A DNA stretch of 32,164 nucleotides from JBILVQ01 sp044370375 (GTDB taxonomy: Bacteria > Bacteroidota > Bacteroidia > UBA4408): contig JBILVQ010000006.1 of assembly GCA_044370375.1 (NCBI GenBank), positions 1 through 32,164 of the forward strand, given 5' to 3'. Of this stretch, positions 7,239 to 15,904 are shown piece by piece; position 1 is the stretch's first letter, and the number at the start of each line of letters is the position of its first letter. A program made the position numbers and the translations under genes. Below the pieces are notes generated by a model. It searched no databases, was not told the origin of the DNA, and worked only from the letters and a program-made list of their open reading frames with translations.

Positions 7239-8465
7239 ATGGAAAAAACAATTGAACAAGGAATAGAGCAAACAAACCGCTTTATTTCTATTGAAAAAGA
7301 AAAGGAGTATACTACGCTTAATTTGGGTCCAACCCATCCTGCCACACATGGTATTTTTCAGAACGTGCTCACCATGGATGGGGAAATTATTGTAGATGCA
7401 AAACCAACCATCGGATACATCCATCGTGCCTTTGAAAAACTTGCCGAGCGCAGACCCTATAACCAGATAACACCCATCACCGACCGACTGAACTATTGTT
7501 CATCGCCCATTAACAATACCGGTTGGCACATGACTGTTGAAAAATTGATAGGTGCCGAAATTCCCAAGCGTGTACAATACATGCGGGTTATTCTGATGGA
7601 GCTGTCGCGCATTGCCGACCACATTGTTTGCAATTCGGTAATTGGTGTGGATACAGGAGCCTTAACCGGTTTCGTTTATATGTTTCAACAGCGCGAAAAT
7701 ATTTACGATATTTTTGAAGAAATGTGTGGAGCACGTTTAACCACCAACATTGGAAGAATTGGAGGTTTTGAACGTGAGTGGACGCCAAAAGTGTGGAGCA
7801 AGCTGGATGAGTTTTTGAAAAACTTTCCAAAAGTGATGAGAGAGTTTGAAGGCCTTTTGATGCGCAACCGTATTTTCATGGATAGAACCGTGAATTGCGG
7901 ACCCATCAGCGCAGAGATGGCCTTGGAATATTCTTTTACCGGTCCCAACCTGAGGGCCGCAGGCGTTGATTATGATGTTAGGGTCATGAACCCCTATTCC
8001 TCTTACGAAGATTTTGATTTTATTATTCCGGTAGGAACCAAAGGAGATACTTATGATCGATTTTTGGTGCGTCAGCAGGAAATGTGGCAAAGCCTTAGCA
8101 TTATTGAACAGGCGATAAAGAAAATGCCTTCAGGTCCTTACCATGCCGATCTTCCGGATTTTTATTTGCCAAACAAAGAAGAAGTTTACAACAGCATGGA
8201 AGCACTCATTTATCATTTCAAAATTGTGATGGGAGAGAGCGATGTGCCTGTTGGTGAAGTTTACCATTCTGTGGAAGGCGCCAATGGAGAATTGGGCTTT
8301 TATCTGATTAGTGATGGCGGTAGAACCCCTTATCGTTTGCATTTCAGAAGACCATGTTTTATCTATTATCAGGCCTATCCCGAGATGATCAAAGGTGCAA
8401 TGCTTTCTGATGCCATTTTAACCATGAGCTCCATGAATGTAATTGCCGGTGAATTAGATGCTTAA
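7239..8465 (+). CDS. nuoD: NADH-quinone oxidoreductase subunit D
   Basis: A 408-residue 49-kDa-type subunit that forms the quinone-binding cavity with NuoB. The N-terminal LGPTHPATHGIF segment carries the quinone-pocket histidines. It is followed by GYIHRAFEKLAERRPYNQ, the FMDRT segment and an intact C-terminus. The cysteine pairs of the related NiFe hydrogenase large subunits are absent, as expected. ATG 7239 gives a short about 25-residue extension before the conserved core, which is common in the phylum. Confidence 0.97.
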   Translation: MEKTIEQGIEQTNRFISIEKEKEYTTLNLGPTHPATHGIFQNVLTMDGEIIVDAKPTIGYIHRAFEKLAERRPYNQITPITDRLNYCSSPINNTGWHMTVEKLIGAEIPKRVQYMRVILMELSRIADHIVCNSVIGVDTGALTGFVYMFQQRENIYDIFEEMCGARLTTNIGRIGGFEREWTPKVWSKLDEFLKNFPKVMREFEGLLMRNRIFMDRTVNCGPISAEMALEYSFTGPNLRAAGVDYDVRVMNPYSSYEDFDFIIPVGTKGDTYDRFLVRQQEMWQSLSIIEQAIKKMPSGPYHADLPDFYLPNKEEVYNSMEALIYHFKIVMGESDVPVGEVYHSVEGANGELGFYLISDGGRTPYRLHFRRPCFIYYQAYPEMIKGAMLSDAILTMSSMNVIAGELDA

Positions 8466-8478
8466 TTGAACAAAGGAA

Positions 8479-9003
8479 ATGAGTCAGTCAAAAATTAACA
8501 TTGCCTTTTCTGAGGAAACGCTGAACGAAGCGCACAAAATAATTAATCGTTACCCCGAAGGGAAACATAAATCGGCTTTAATTCCAATCCTTCACCTTGC
8601 CCAGGCAGAGTTTGACGGATGGCTGAGTGTAGATGCAATGGACTACGTTGCCTCTTTGCTCAAAATCAAACCCATTGAAGTTTATGAGGTAGCAAGTTTT
8701 TATTCAATGTTTAACCTCAAACCAACCGGAAAATGTTTGCTGGAGGTTTGCCGCACAACACCCTGCATGTTGAGAGGCTCCGATGATCTGGTTGCCTATC
8801 TGGAAAAGAAACTTGGTATCAAGGATGGGGAAACCACCAAAGACGGTATGTTTACCCTCAAAACCGTTGAGTGTTTGGGGTCATGCGGAACAGCACCCAT
8901 GTTACAATGCGGTGCCGACTATCATGAAAACTTGACAAACGAAAAAGCTGATGCCCTGATTGAAAAGTTAAGGCAAGAAAATAAAAGAGCAAAATATTGC
9001 TAG
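8479..9003 (+). CDS. nuoE: NADH-quinone oxidoreductase subunit E
   Basis: A 174-residue 24-kDa-type thioredoxin-fold subunit of the NADH-oxidising module. The ligands of 2Fe-2S cluster N1a are Cys91 and Cys96 (EVCRTTPCMLRG) and Cys132 and Cys136 (VECLGSCGTAPM). It starts 13 bases after nuoD. An unusually long 83-base spacer containing a hairpin separates it from nuoF. Confidence 0.97.
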   Translation: MSQSKINIAFSEETLNEAHKIINRYPEGKHKSALIPILHLAQAEFDGWLSVDAMDYVASLLKIKPIEVYEVASFYSMFNLKPTGKCLLEVCRTTPCMLRGSDDLVAYLEKKLGIKDGETTKDGMFTLKTVECLGSCGTAPMLQCGADYHENLTNEKADALIEKLRQENKRAKYC

Positions 9004-9018
9004 TGGTTTTTAAAACCA
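9004..9018 (+). repeat. Short inverted repeat directly after nuoE
   Basis: TGGTTTT and AAAACCA flank a single T and begin right after the nuoE stop. A hairpin with a real loop would have to open some of the A-T pairs. It is not followed by a U-run, so termination is unlikely. Confidence 0.3.
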
Positions 9019-9037
9019 TGTTGTAAAAAAAATAATT

Positions 9038-9071
9038 TCTGTGCAGAGGGCTTCATCGCCATTTGCGCAGA
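9038..9071 (+). promoter_or_regulatory. Hairpin in the nuoE-nuoF spacer, next to the nuoF ribosome binding site
   Basis: TCTGTGCA (9038-9045) pairs with TGCGCAGA (9064-9071) over 8 bp with one G-U pair. Inside it GGC (9049-9051) pairs with GCC (9058-9060). The A-rich stretch and purine-rich GAGAG (9078-9082) before ATG 9087 follow directly. It may tune translation or mRNA stability of the distal operon; this is inferred from position only. Confidence 0.4.
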
Positions 9072-9086
9072 AAAAAAGAGAGAAAA

Positions 9087-10448
9087 ATGGCCGGAAGAAA
9101 ATTATTATTAAACAATGTGCATGTTCCGGGGATAGAAACCCTGGAGGTGTATCGTCAAAAAGGCGGTTACGCTTCGGTTGAAAAAGCCCTGAAAACCATG
9201 TCGCCCGATGCGGTGGTGGAGGAGGTTAAAAAATCGGGCTTACGCGGTAGGGGTGGTGCAGGATTCCCAACCGGAATGAAGTGGAGTTTTTTGGCCAAAC
9301 CGGCCGGAGTTCCACGTTACCTGGTTTGTAATGCTGACGAAAGTGAGCCCGGGACTTTTAAAGACCGCTATCTCATGGAAAAAATTCCTCATTTGCTAAT
9401 TGAAGGAATGATTACCAGCAGCTACGCTTTGGGGGCTAACACCGCCTACATTTATATTCGTGGCGAGTATTTTTATGTTTACCGCATACTTGAAAAAGCC
9501 ATTGAAGAAGCCTACCGTGCAGGTTGGCTGGGCCATAATATTTTGGGCAGTGGTTTTTCATTAAACCTTTCGGTGCACATTGGTGCAGGAGCCTATATCT
9601 GTGGCGAAGAAACCGCATTACTCGAGTCGTTGGAAGGTAAACGTGGCAACCCACGAATTAAACCTCCATTTCCTGCGGTTGCAGGTTTGTATGGCTGTCC
9701 TACTGTGGTAAACAACGTAGAAACCATTGCAGCAGTGGTGCCCATTGTGAATGAAGGCGGAGATGAGTATGCAAAGGTTGGCATAGGAAGAAGTACCGGT
9801 ACCAAATTGATTTCAGCAGGAGGTAATATCAATAAACCCGGTGTTTATGAAATTGAAATGGGAATAAGTGTTGAAGAGTTTATTTTCTCTGATGAATATT
9901 GTGGTGGAATTCCTGACGGACATACACTAAAGGCTTGTGTGCCGGGCGGTTCATCAGTGCCCATTTTGCCTGCAGATTTATTGTTGAAAACAGCCAACAA
10001 TGAAAACCGTTTAATGAGTTACGAATCACTTTCTGATGGTGGTTTTGCCACAGGCTCAATGCTTGGTTCAGGCGGATTTATTGTTTATGATGAACGTGCC
10101 TGTATCGTTAGAAGCACATGGAATTTCTCAAGATTTTATCATCATGAGAGTTGTGGTCAATGTAGCCCTTGTCGGGAAGGAACCGGCTGGATGGAAAAGA
10201 TTTTACATCGTTTAGAATATGGTCACGGAAAAATGGAAGACATCGATATTCTTTGGGATATTCAGCGAAGAATTGAGGGAAACACCATTTGTCCGCTTGG
10301 AGACGCAGCTGCCTGGCCGGTAGCTGCTGCCATCCGACATTTCCGTGAAGAGTTTGAATTTCATGCCAAATATCCTGAACGCGTTAGAGATATCAAGCAT
10401 TGTGAAAAGAATCCATTTGTGAGAACCAAAAAAGCAGGTGTTGCTTAA
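9087..10448 (+). CDS. nuoF: NADH-quinone oxidoreductase subunit F
   Basis: A 453-residue 51-kDa-type subunit that binds NADH and FMN and carries 4Fe-4S cluster N3. The Gly-rich FMN/NADH loop GRGGAGFPTG lies at residues 54-63. Cluster ligands are Cys356, Cys359 and Cys362 (ESCGQCSPCREGT) and Cys402 (NTICPLGD). An in-frame TTG at 9063 would add eight basic residues inside the hairpin. ATG 9087, with a GAGAG purine run 4 bases ahead, is the better start. It follows nuoE after the longest gap in the operon. Confidence 0.97.
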   Translation: MAGRKLLLNNVHVPGIETLEVYRQKGGYASVEKALKTMSPDAVVEEVKKSGLRGRGGAGFPTGMKWSFLAKPAGVPRYLVCNADESEPGTFKDRYLMEKIPHLLIEGMITSSYALGANTAYIYIRGEYFYVYRILEKAIEEAYRAGWLGHNILGSGFSLNLSVHIGAGAYICGEETALLESLEGKRGNPRIKPPFPAVAGLYGCPTVVNNVETIAAVVPIVNEGGDEYAKVGIGRSTGTKLISAGGNINKPGVYEIEMGISVEEFIFSDEYCGGIPDGHTLKACVPGGSSVPILPADLLLKTANNENRLMSYESLSDGGFATGSMLGSGGFIVYDERACIVRSTWNFSRFYHHESCGQCSPCREGTGWMEKILHRLEYGHGKMEDIDILWDIQRRIEGNTICPLGDAAAWPVAAAIRHFREEFEFHAKYPERVRDIKHCEKNPFVRTKKAGVA

Positions 10449-10456
10449 TAAAGATT

Positions 10457-11497
10457 ATGCCGAAAGTAACCATTGATAATCATGAAATAGAAGTGCCAGA
10501 GGGGACTACTATTTTGCAAGCTGCAAGAATGATTGGCGGAGATATTGTTCCTCCGGCCATGTGTTATTATTCAAAGCTGAAAACCAGCGGAGGATATTGC
10601 CGTACCTGTATTGTAAAGGTAACGCAGGGTTCCGCCAAAGACCCCAGACCCATGCCAAAACCGGTGGCTTCTTGCCGCACCATGGTGATGGATGGTATGG
10701 TGGTAGAAAATACCATTTCCAAAGATGTGCTGGAAGCCAGAAAAGGAGTGGTTGAGTTTTTATTGATCAACCACCCGCTGGATTGTCCGGTTTGCGACCA
10801 AGCAGGAGAATGCGATCTTCAAAATCTTTCTTACAACCATGGCTTGGCCAAATCACGCTATGAATTTGAAAGAAGGACTTTCGAAAAAATAAATATTGGC
10901 AATAATATTAAACTACACATGACCCGATGCATTTTGTGCTATCGCTGTGTAAAGGTTGCTGATCAGCTGACCGATGGAAGAGTACACGGGGTTCTTAACC
11001 GTGGCGATGTTTCAGAAATTTCTACCTACATCAGCAACAATATCCACAATGATTTTTCGGGTAACATGATTGATGTTTGTCCGGTGGGCGCTTTAACAGA
11101 CAATACCTTCCGTTTCAAAAGCCGGGTTTGGTTTACCAAGCCTTTAGATGCTCATCGCGATTGTAAAAAGTGTAGCGGTAAGGTAATTCTGTGGACCAAA
11201 GGAAGTGAATTGTTGAGAGTGAGCGCACGCAAAGACCAATTCGGTGAAGTGGAGGAATGGATTTGCAATGATTGCCGTTTTGAGAAAAAGAACATGTCAG
11301 ATTGGGTGGTGGAAGGTCCAAGAAAAATCAACCGTGATTCGGTGATTGCCCAAAATCATTACGAACACATTGATTTAAACAAATTGAAAGCAGAGGTAAA
11401 TCGTCAAATTAAATTTCAGGGAGGAAAGAAAATTGATGAGCATTTTACCCGTGATCAAATCGACAACGCAAAAACACTAGGATCAAAAAATTCATAA
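10457..11497 (+). CDS. nuoG: NADH-quinone oxidoreductase subunit G, short form
   Basis: A 346-residue protein, much shorter than the roughly 700-900 residues of classical NuoG. It keeps the electron-transfer front end: 2Fe-2S ligands Cys36, Cys48, Cys51, Cys73; the His-Cys3 cluster His106, Cys110, Cys113, Cys119; and a 4Fe-4S set Cys158, Cys161, Cys164, Cys208. A further CxxC pair set (Cys236/Cys239 and Cys270/Cys273) sits where the Fe4S4 entry domain of molybdopterin oxidoreductases begins. It could bind one more cluster or zinc. The molybdopterin-like body is absent. The frame is intact with normal spacing on both sides, so this is a natural short form rather than a broken gene. Confidence 0.93.
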   Translation: MPKVTIDNHEIEVPEGTTILQAARMIGGDIVPPAMCYYSKLKTSGGYCRTCIVKVTQGSAKDPRPMPKPVASCRTMVMDGMVVENTISKDVLEARKGVVEFLLINHPLDCPVCDQAGECDLQNLSYNHGLAKSRYEFERRTFEKINIGNNIKLHMTRCILCYRCVKVADQLTDGRVHGVLNRGDVSEISTYISNNIHNDFSGNMIDVCPVGALTDNTFRFKSRVWFTKPLDAHRDCKKCSGKVILWTKGSELLRVSARKDQFGEVEEWICNDCRFEKKNMSDWVVEGPRKINRDSVIAQNHYEHIDLNKLKAEVNRQIKFQGGKKIDEHFTRDQIDNAKTLGSKNS

Positions 11498-11503
11498 GCA
11501 ACA

Positions 11504-12532
11504 ATGACAGCCTTTTTAATTTATAAAATGATCATGGTAGTGGCAGTATTCCTAATAGCATTGGGAGTAGCTGCTTATTCAACCTATGCAGAGAGAAAAG
11601 TGGCCGCCTTTTTTCAGGATCGCTTGGGTCCGAACAGGGCCGGACCCTACGGCTTGTTGCAACCCATTGCCGATGGGGTAAAGATGTTTATGAAGGAAGA
11701 AATTATTCCTGATGTGGCCAATAAATGGCTGTTTATCTTAGGACCATGTATTGCTATGTTTACAGCATGCATGACCGGAGTAGTCATTCCCTGGGGTCAG
11801 CCATTAATGATTGGTGGAGAATCTTTTGATTTGCAAATCACCGATATCAACATTGGTGTGCTGTATTTATTCGGTGTAGTTTCCATTGGTGTTTATGGAA
11901 TCATGATTGGCGGATGGGCTTCAAATAACAAATACTCTTTGCTTGGTGCGTTAAGAGCATCGGCCCAAATGATTAGCTATGAAATTGCCATGGGCCTTAG
12001 CATCATTGCATTGGTGATGATGACCGGCACCATCAGTTTGAAAGAAATTGCCGAACAGCAACATGGCATGAATTGGAATGTGTTTTATCAGCCGCTTGGT
12101 TTTATCATTTTTCTAGTTTGTGCTTTTGCTGAAACCAATCGTACTCCTTTCGACTTACCTGAATGTGAAACCGAGTTGGTAGGAGGCTATCACACCGAGT
12201 ACAGCAGTATGAAACTGGGCTTTTATCTTTTTGCAGAATACATTAATATGTTTATTTCTTCTGCGGTAATTGCAACGCTTTATTTTGGCGGATATAATTT
12301 TCCGTTCATGGATGATTTGGGCTTGTCGCAAAACCTAGTTTCCATTCTTGGGGTAGTTGCCTTGTTTGCCAAAATTTTCTTCTTTGTTTTCTTTTTTATG
12401 TGGGTAAGATGGACCATCCCAAGGTTCCGCTACGATCAGCTAATGAATGTTGGATGGAAAATGTTCATCCCGCTTTCTTTAGGAAATATTTTGCTTACAG
12501 GTTTGGTGATGTATTTCACCGGTAAATTTTAA
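11504..12532 (+). CDS. nuoH: NADH-quinone oxidoreductase subunit H
   Basis: A 342-residue membrane subunit with about eight helices that links the quinone cavity to the proton-pumping arm. The diagnostic segments are AERKVAAFFQDRLGPNRAGPYGLLQPIADGVK (residues 29-60) and the charged loop AETNRTPFDLPECETELVGG. The C-terminal WVRWTIPRFRYDQLM is also conserved. It starts six bases after nuoG. Confidence 0.97.
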   Translation: MTAFLIYKMIMVVAVFLIALGVAAYSTYAERKVAAFFQDRLGPNRAGPYGLLQPIADGVKMFMKEEIIPDVANKWLFILGPCIAMFTACMTGVVIPWGQPLMIGGESFDLQITDINIGVLYLFGVVSIGVYGIMIGGWASNNKYSLLGALRASAQMISYEIAMGLSIIALVMMTGTISLKEIAEQQHGMNWNVFYQPLGFIIFLVCAFAETNRTPFDLPECETELVGGYHTEYSSMKLGFYLFAEYINMFISSAVIATLYFGGYNFPFMDDLGLSQNLVSILGVVALFAKIFFFVFFFMWVRWTIPRFRYDQLMNVGWKMFIPLSLGNILLTGLVMYFTGKF

Positions 12533-12549
12533 ATGATAGAATTCCAACT

Positions 12550-13119
12550 ATGAAACCACTAACAAATCGTTCAAAGGTTGTAGAGAAGAAAGAGATGAGT
12601 TTTGCTGAGAAGATTTATCTTCCGGCGGTGGTGGGCGGATTGGCCGCTACCATGAAGCACTTTTTTCGAAAAAAAACCACCATTGATTACCCGGAAGAAA
12701 AGAGAGAAATTGCCGGTGTTTACCGCGGGCAACATGTATTGAAGCGCGATGAAAAGGGAGCGGAGCGTTGTACGGCCTGTGGATTGTGCGCTGTGGCATG
12801 CCCAGCTGAAGCCATTACCATGACGGCTGCGGAGCGTAAAAAGGGCGAAGAAAATTTGTACAGAGAGGAAAAATATGCTGCAACCTATGAAATCAATATG
12901 TTGCGTTGTATTTTTTGTGGATTGTGTGAAGAAGCCTGCCCCAAAGAAGCCATTTTCCTAACCGATAGAATAGTACAGGCCACCTTTAAAAGGGATGAGT
13001 TCATTTATGGAAAGGATATCTTGGTTGAGCCGGTTGATCAACGAGTGGATGTAAGCATGCGTCAAACGCAAGCGGTTGCCGAATTTAAGACGCACAAGGA
13101 ATACCAGCACAATAAATAA
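12550..13119 (+). CDS. nuoI: NADH-quinone oxidoreductase subunit I
   Basis: A 189-residue ferredoxin-like subunit with two 4Fe-4S clusters (N6a and N6b). The ligands are Cys74, 77, 80 and 84 (CTACGLCAVACP) and Cys120, 123, 126 and 130 (CIFCGLCEEACP). ATG 12550 (MKPLTNRSKVV) is preferred over ATG 12595, because the NRSKVV-type N-terminus is typical of Bacteroidota NuoI. The later ATG does have a purine-rich stretch ahead of it. Confidence 0.96.
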   Translation: MKPLTNRSKVVEKKEMSFAEKIYLPAVVGGLAATMKHFFRKKTTIDYPEEKREIAGVYRGQHVLKRDEKGAERCTACGLCAVACPAEAITMTAAERKKGEENLYREEKYAATYEINMLRCIFCGLCEEACPKEAIFLTDRIVQATFKRDEFIYGKDILVEPVDQRVDVSMRQTQAVAEFKTHKEYQHNK

Positions 13120-13126
13120 ATATTCA

Positions 13127-13134
13127 TAATTTCG
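13127..13134 (+). promoter_or_regulatory. Weak -7-like box (TAATTTCG) before nuoJ
   Basis: This resembles TAnnTTTG with one mismatch and lies in the 31-base gap between nuoI and nuoJ. It could give internal transcription of the membrane-arm genes. No -33 element is visible. Confidence 0.2.
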
Positions 13135-13150
13135 GCCCCGTAACCCAGAC

Positions 13151-13648
13151 ATGATACAGTATCTCTTTTATTTTCTGTCATTCCTAGCCGTCTTTTCGGC
13201 TATGATGGTGGTTTTCACCAAGAATCCGGTTTACAGTGTTCTGTACCTGATTGTTACCTTTTTTACCATTGCCGGACATTATGTGTTGCTCAATGCTCAG
13301 TTTTTGGCGGCAGTGCATGTTATTGTTTATGCCGGTGCCATCATGGTGCTTTTCCTTTACGTAATCATGATGCTTAACCTGAACCGTGAAACCGAACCAC
13401 AAAAATCGGTCATCACGAAATTTGCAGCTGTTATCGCAGGTGGTGTTTTCCTTGTAGTGCTGGTAGGTGCGCTCAGAGGAACCGAAACCATGATTGTAGC
13501 CAATGAAATGAACCCGGAGGCAGGGTTAATAAAAAATTTGGGTCAGGTGTTGTATAATCAATACCTACTTCCCTTCGAAATTTCCTCTATTCTTTTCCTT
13601 ACCGCTATGGTTGGAGCTGTAATGTTGGGTAAAAACGAATTAAAATAA
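13151..13648 (+). CDS. nuoJ: NADH-quinone oxidoreductase subunit J
   Basis: A 165-residue membrane subunit with five predicted helices. The conserved third helix is seen in LNAQFLAAVHVIVYAGAIMVLFLYVIMML, which corresponds to the pi-bulge helix involved in proton-channel gating. The C-terminal FLTAMVGAVMLGK is typical. It ends two bases before nuoK. Confidence 0.95.
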   Translation: MIQYLFYFLSFLAVFSAMMVVFTKNPVYSVLYLIVTFFTIAGHYVLLNAQFLAAVHVIVYAGAIMVLFLYVIMMLNLNRETEPQKSVITKFAAVIAGGVFLVVLVGALRGTETMIVANEMNPEAGLIKNLGQVLYNQYLLPFEISSILFLTAMVGAVMLGKNELK

Positions 13649-13650
13649 GC

Positions 13651-13980
13651 ATGGAATCATTACCAACCAGTTTGCACGGAATTCCCATCAACGCATATTT
13701 GCTGTTGAGTGCAGCTCTGTTTAGCATTGGGGTGTTAGGCGTTTTGTACCGAAGAAACATCATCGTAATTTTTATGTGTATTGAGTTAATGCTGAATGCG
13801 GTTAACCTTTTGTTAACGGCTTTCAGTGCATTTCGGGGTGACGCTAGCGGACAAGTATTTGTGTTCTTCATCATGGCTGTTGCTGCCGCAGAGGTGGCCA
13901 TCGGCTTAGCCATTTTGGTGATGATTTACCGCAATATTGGCAGTACAGATATCGATAGGTTAAATCAATTAAAGTGGTAA
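13651..13980 (+). CDS. nuoK: NADH-quinone oxidoreductase subunit K
   Basis: A 109-residue, three-helix subunit of the MrpC type. The two membrane glutamates used in proton transfer are visible as Glu45 (CIELMLNAVN) and Glu81 (AAAEVAIGLAI), 36 residues apart as in E. coli NuoK. It is tightly packed between nuoJ and nuoL. Confidence 0.96.
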   Translation: MESLPTSLHGIPINAYLLLSAALFSIGVLGVLYRRNIIVIFMCIELMLNAVNLLLTAFSAFRGDASGQVFVFFIMAVAAAEVAIGLAILVMIYRNIGSTDIDRLNQLKW

Positions 13981-13984
13981 AAGC

Positions 13985-15898
13985 ATGGTAAAGTTTGTTA
14001 CACTCGTTCCGCTTTTTCCCTTGCTTGGTTTTTTAATCAATGCCTTGTTTGGAAAAAAAATTGGCAAAGGTCTGGTGGCCACTATTGGTTGGGGATCTGT
14101 CCTCATTTCTTTTGTCCTATCTATTTTGATTTTTCTCGACATCAACGCACAATCCCAGAAAGCATTTACTTATGAATTGTTTGATTGGATTACTGCAGGA
14201 AAACTAAAAATTGCCTTTTCTTTTTTGATTGACCCGCTCTCTTCTCTTTTTCTTTTGATCATTACCGGCATCGGGTTTTTAATTCATGTTTATTCTGCAG
14301 GATACATGCATGATGATGAGGCCTACCATAAATTCTTTTCTTACCTCAACTTGTTTGTATTTTTCATGCTGCTTTTGGTGCTTGGTGCAAACTTTCCTGT
14401 AATGTTTATAGGTTGGGAAGGAGTTGGTTTATGCTCTTATTTGTTGATTGGCTTCTGGTTTAAGAATGGCAATTACAATCTGGCCGCCAAGAAAGCTTTT
14501 GTGATGAATAGAATTGGCGATTTAGGTTTTTTGCTCGGCATGTACCTAATTTTTACCACTTTCGGAACGCTTGATTTTTATGGCGAAGGAGGTGTATTCA
14601 CCCAAGCACGCACCATGGCTACCAACGAGAATGTATTGCTGGGCATTACATTGTTATTGTTTGTTGGAGCCACGGGTAAAAGTGCTCAGATTCCTTTGTA
14701 CACCTGGCTGCCCGATGCCATGGCCGGTCCAACCCCGGTTTCAGCGCTCATCCATGCGGCAACCATGGTTACAGCCGGTATTTACATGATTGCCCGGTCT
14801 AATATTCTTTTTACGTTGGCTCCGGATACGCTTCACATCATTGCTTTGGTAGGTGTTATTACGGCTCTGTTTGCCGCTTCCATTGGTTTGGTGCAAAATG
14901 ATATTAAGAAAGTTTTGGCGTATTCTACGGTTAGTCAGCTTGGCTTGATGTTTCTAGCTTTGGGCATGGGAGCTTATGTTACCGCGGTTTTCCATGTAAT
15001 GACCCACGCATTTTTTAAAGCTCTTTTATTCCTTGGAGCCGGAAGTGTAATTCACGCCATGAGTGGGGAACAAGACATTCGCTCCATGGGAGGATTAAAG
15101 AAAAGCCTGCCCATTACTTTTTTAACCTTTCTCATTGCAACCCTCGCCATTTCCGGGATTCCTCCTTTCTCAGGTTTTTTCTCAAAGGATGAAATATTGG
15201 CCCATGCCTTTGCTCACAATAAAATATTCTGGTTGTTAGGATTGGCAGCATCAGCCATGACCACCTATTACATGTTCCGTTTGCTGTTTCTTACCTTTTA
15301 CGGAGAGTTTAGAGGAACAGAGAAACAAAAACATCATTTGCATGAGTCTCCTTCAAATATGACAGTGCCTTTAATGGTATTGGCAGTTCTTTCAACCATT
15401 GGCGGTTTTATCGGAGTTCCGGAAGCCTTGCACGGCACCCATCTGCTGAAAGGGTTTTTAGATCCTGTAATGGCAGATTCGGCCATGCGGATGTTGCCGG
15501 CCGAGCTCGATCACTTTACCGAGTATGCTTTAATGGGCGTTACCTTGCTTACCATATTGATCATGTTTCTCTATGCCAGAAATAAGTTCATTACCAAGAA
15601 AGAGGTTTCTGTGGCAGATGATGCTCCTGTTTCGAAAATACATCGTACCCTGTTGAACAAGTATTATGTGGATGAAATTTATCAGACCATGCTTGTTGGT
15701 CCTGTAAAATGGTTGGGCGTTAAATTTAAAGATGTAATTGAAAAATACATCATTGATGGTGCGGTGAATTTATCCGGAAGAGTTGTGGTTCTGAGTTCTC
15801 AGTACATCCGCTACATTCAAACCGGAAATGTGGGTGTTTACCTTTTTGCCATGGTGGCAGGAATGATTGCTTTGTTGTTGTACTTACGTTTTTTTTAG
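13985..15898 (+). CDS. nuoL: NADH-quinone oxidoreductase subunit L
   Basis: A 637-residue antiporter-like subunit at the far end of the membrane arm. The proton-path residues Glu145 (FIGWEGVGLCSYL) and Lys232 (GATGKSAQIPLYTWLPDAM) are present, with His257 in SALIHAATMV. The C-terminal part includes a long charged stretch (about 530-610) that fits the lateral amphipathic helix, and then a final membrane helix. It starts five bases after nuoK and ends seven before nuoM. Confidence 0.97.
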   Translation: MVKFVTLVPLFPLLGFLINALFGKKIGKGLVATIGWGSVLISFVLSILIFLDINAQSQKAFTYELFDWITAGKLKIAFSFLIDPLSSLFLLIITGIGFLIHVYSAGYMHDDEAYHKFFSYLNLFVFFMLLLVLGANFPVMFIGWEGVGLCSYLLIGFWFKNGNYNLAAKKAFVMNRIGDLGFLLGMYLIFTTFGTLDFYGEGGVFTQARTMATNENVLLGITLLLFVGATGKSAQIPLYTWLPDAMAGPTPVSALIHAATMVTAGIYMIARSNILFTLAPDTLHIIALVGVITALFAASIGLVQNDIKKVLAYSTVSQLGLMFLALGMGAYVTAVFHVMTHAFFKALLFLGAGSVIHAMSGEQDIRSMGGLKKSLPITFLTFLIATLAISGIPPFSGFFSKDEILAHAFAHNKIFWLLGLAASAMTTYYMFRLLFLTFYGEFRGTEKQKHHLHESPSNMTVPLMVLAVLSTIGGFIGVPEALHGTHLLKGFLDPVMADSAMRMLPAELDHFTEYALMGVTLLTILIMFLYARNKFITKKEVSVADDAPVSKIHRTLLNKYYVDEIYQTMLVGPVKWLGVKFKDVIEKYIIDGAVNLSGRVVVLSSQYIRYIQTGNVGVYLFAMVAGMIALLLYLRFF

Positions 15899-15904
15899 GA
15901 CTGT

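Noticed and set aside
10457..11497. NuoG as a truncated pseudogene
   Set aside because: The frame is intact, spacing to neighbours is normal, all N-terminal cluster ligands are kept, and short NuoG is usual in this phylum.
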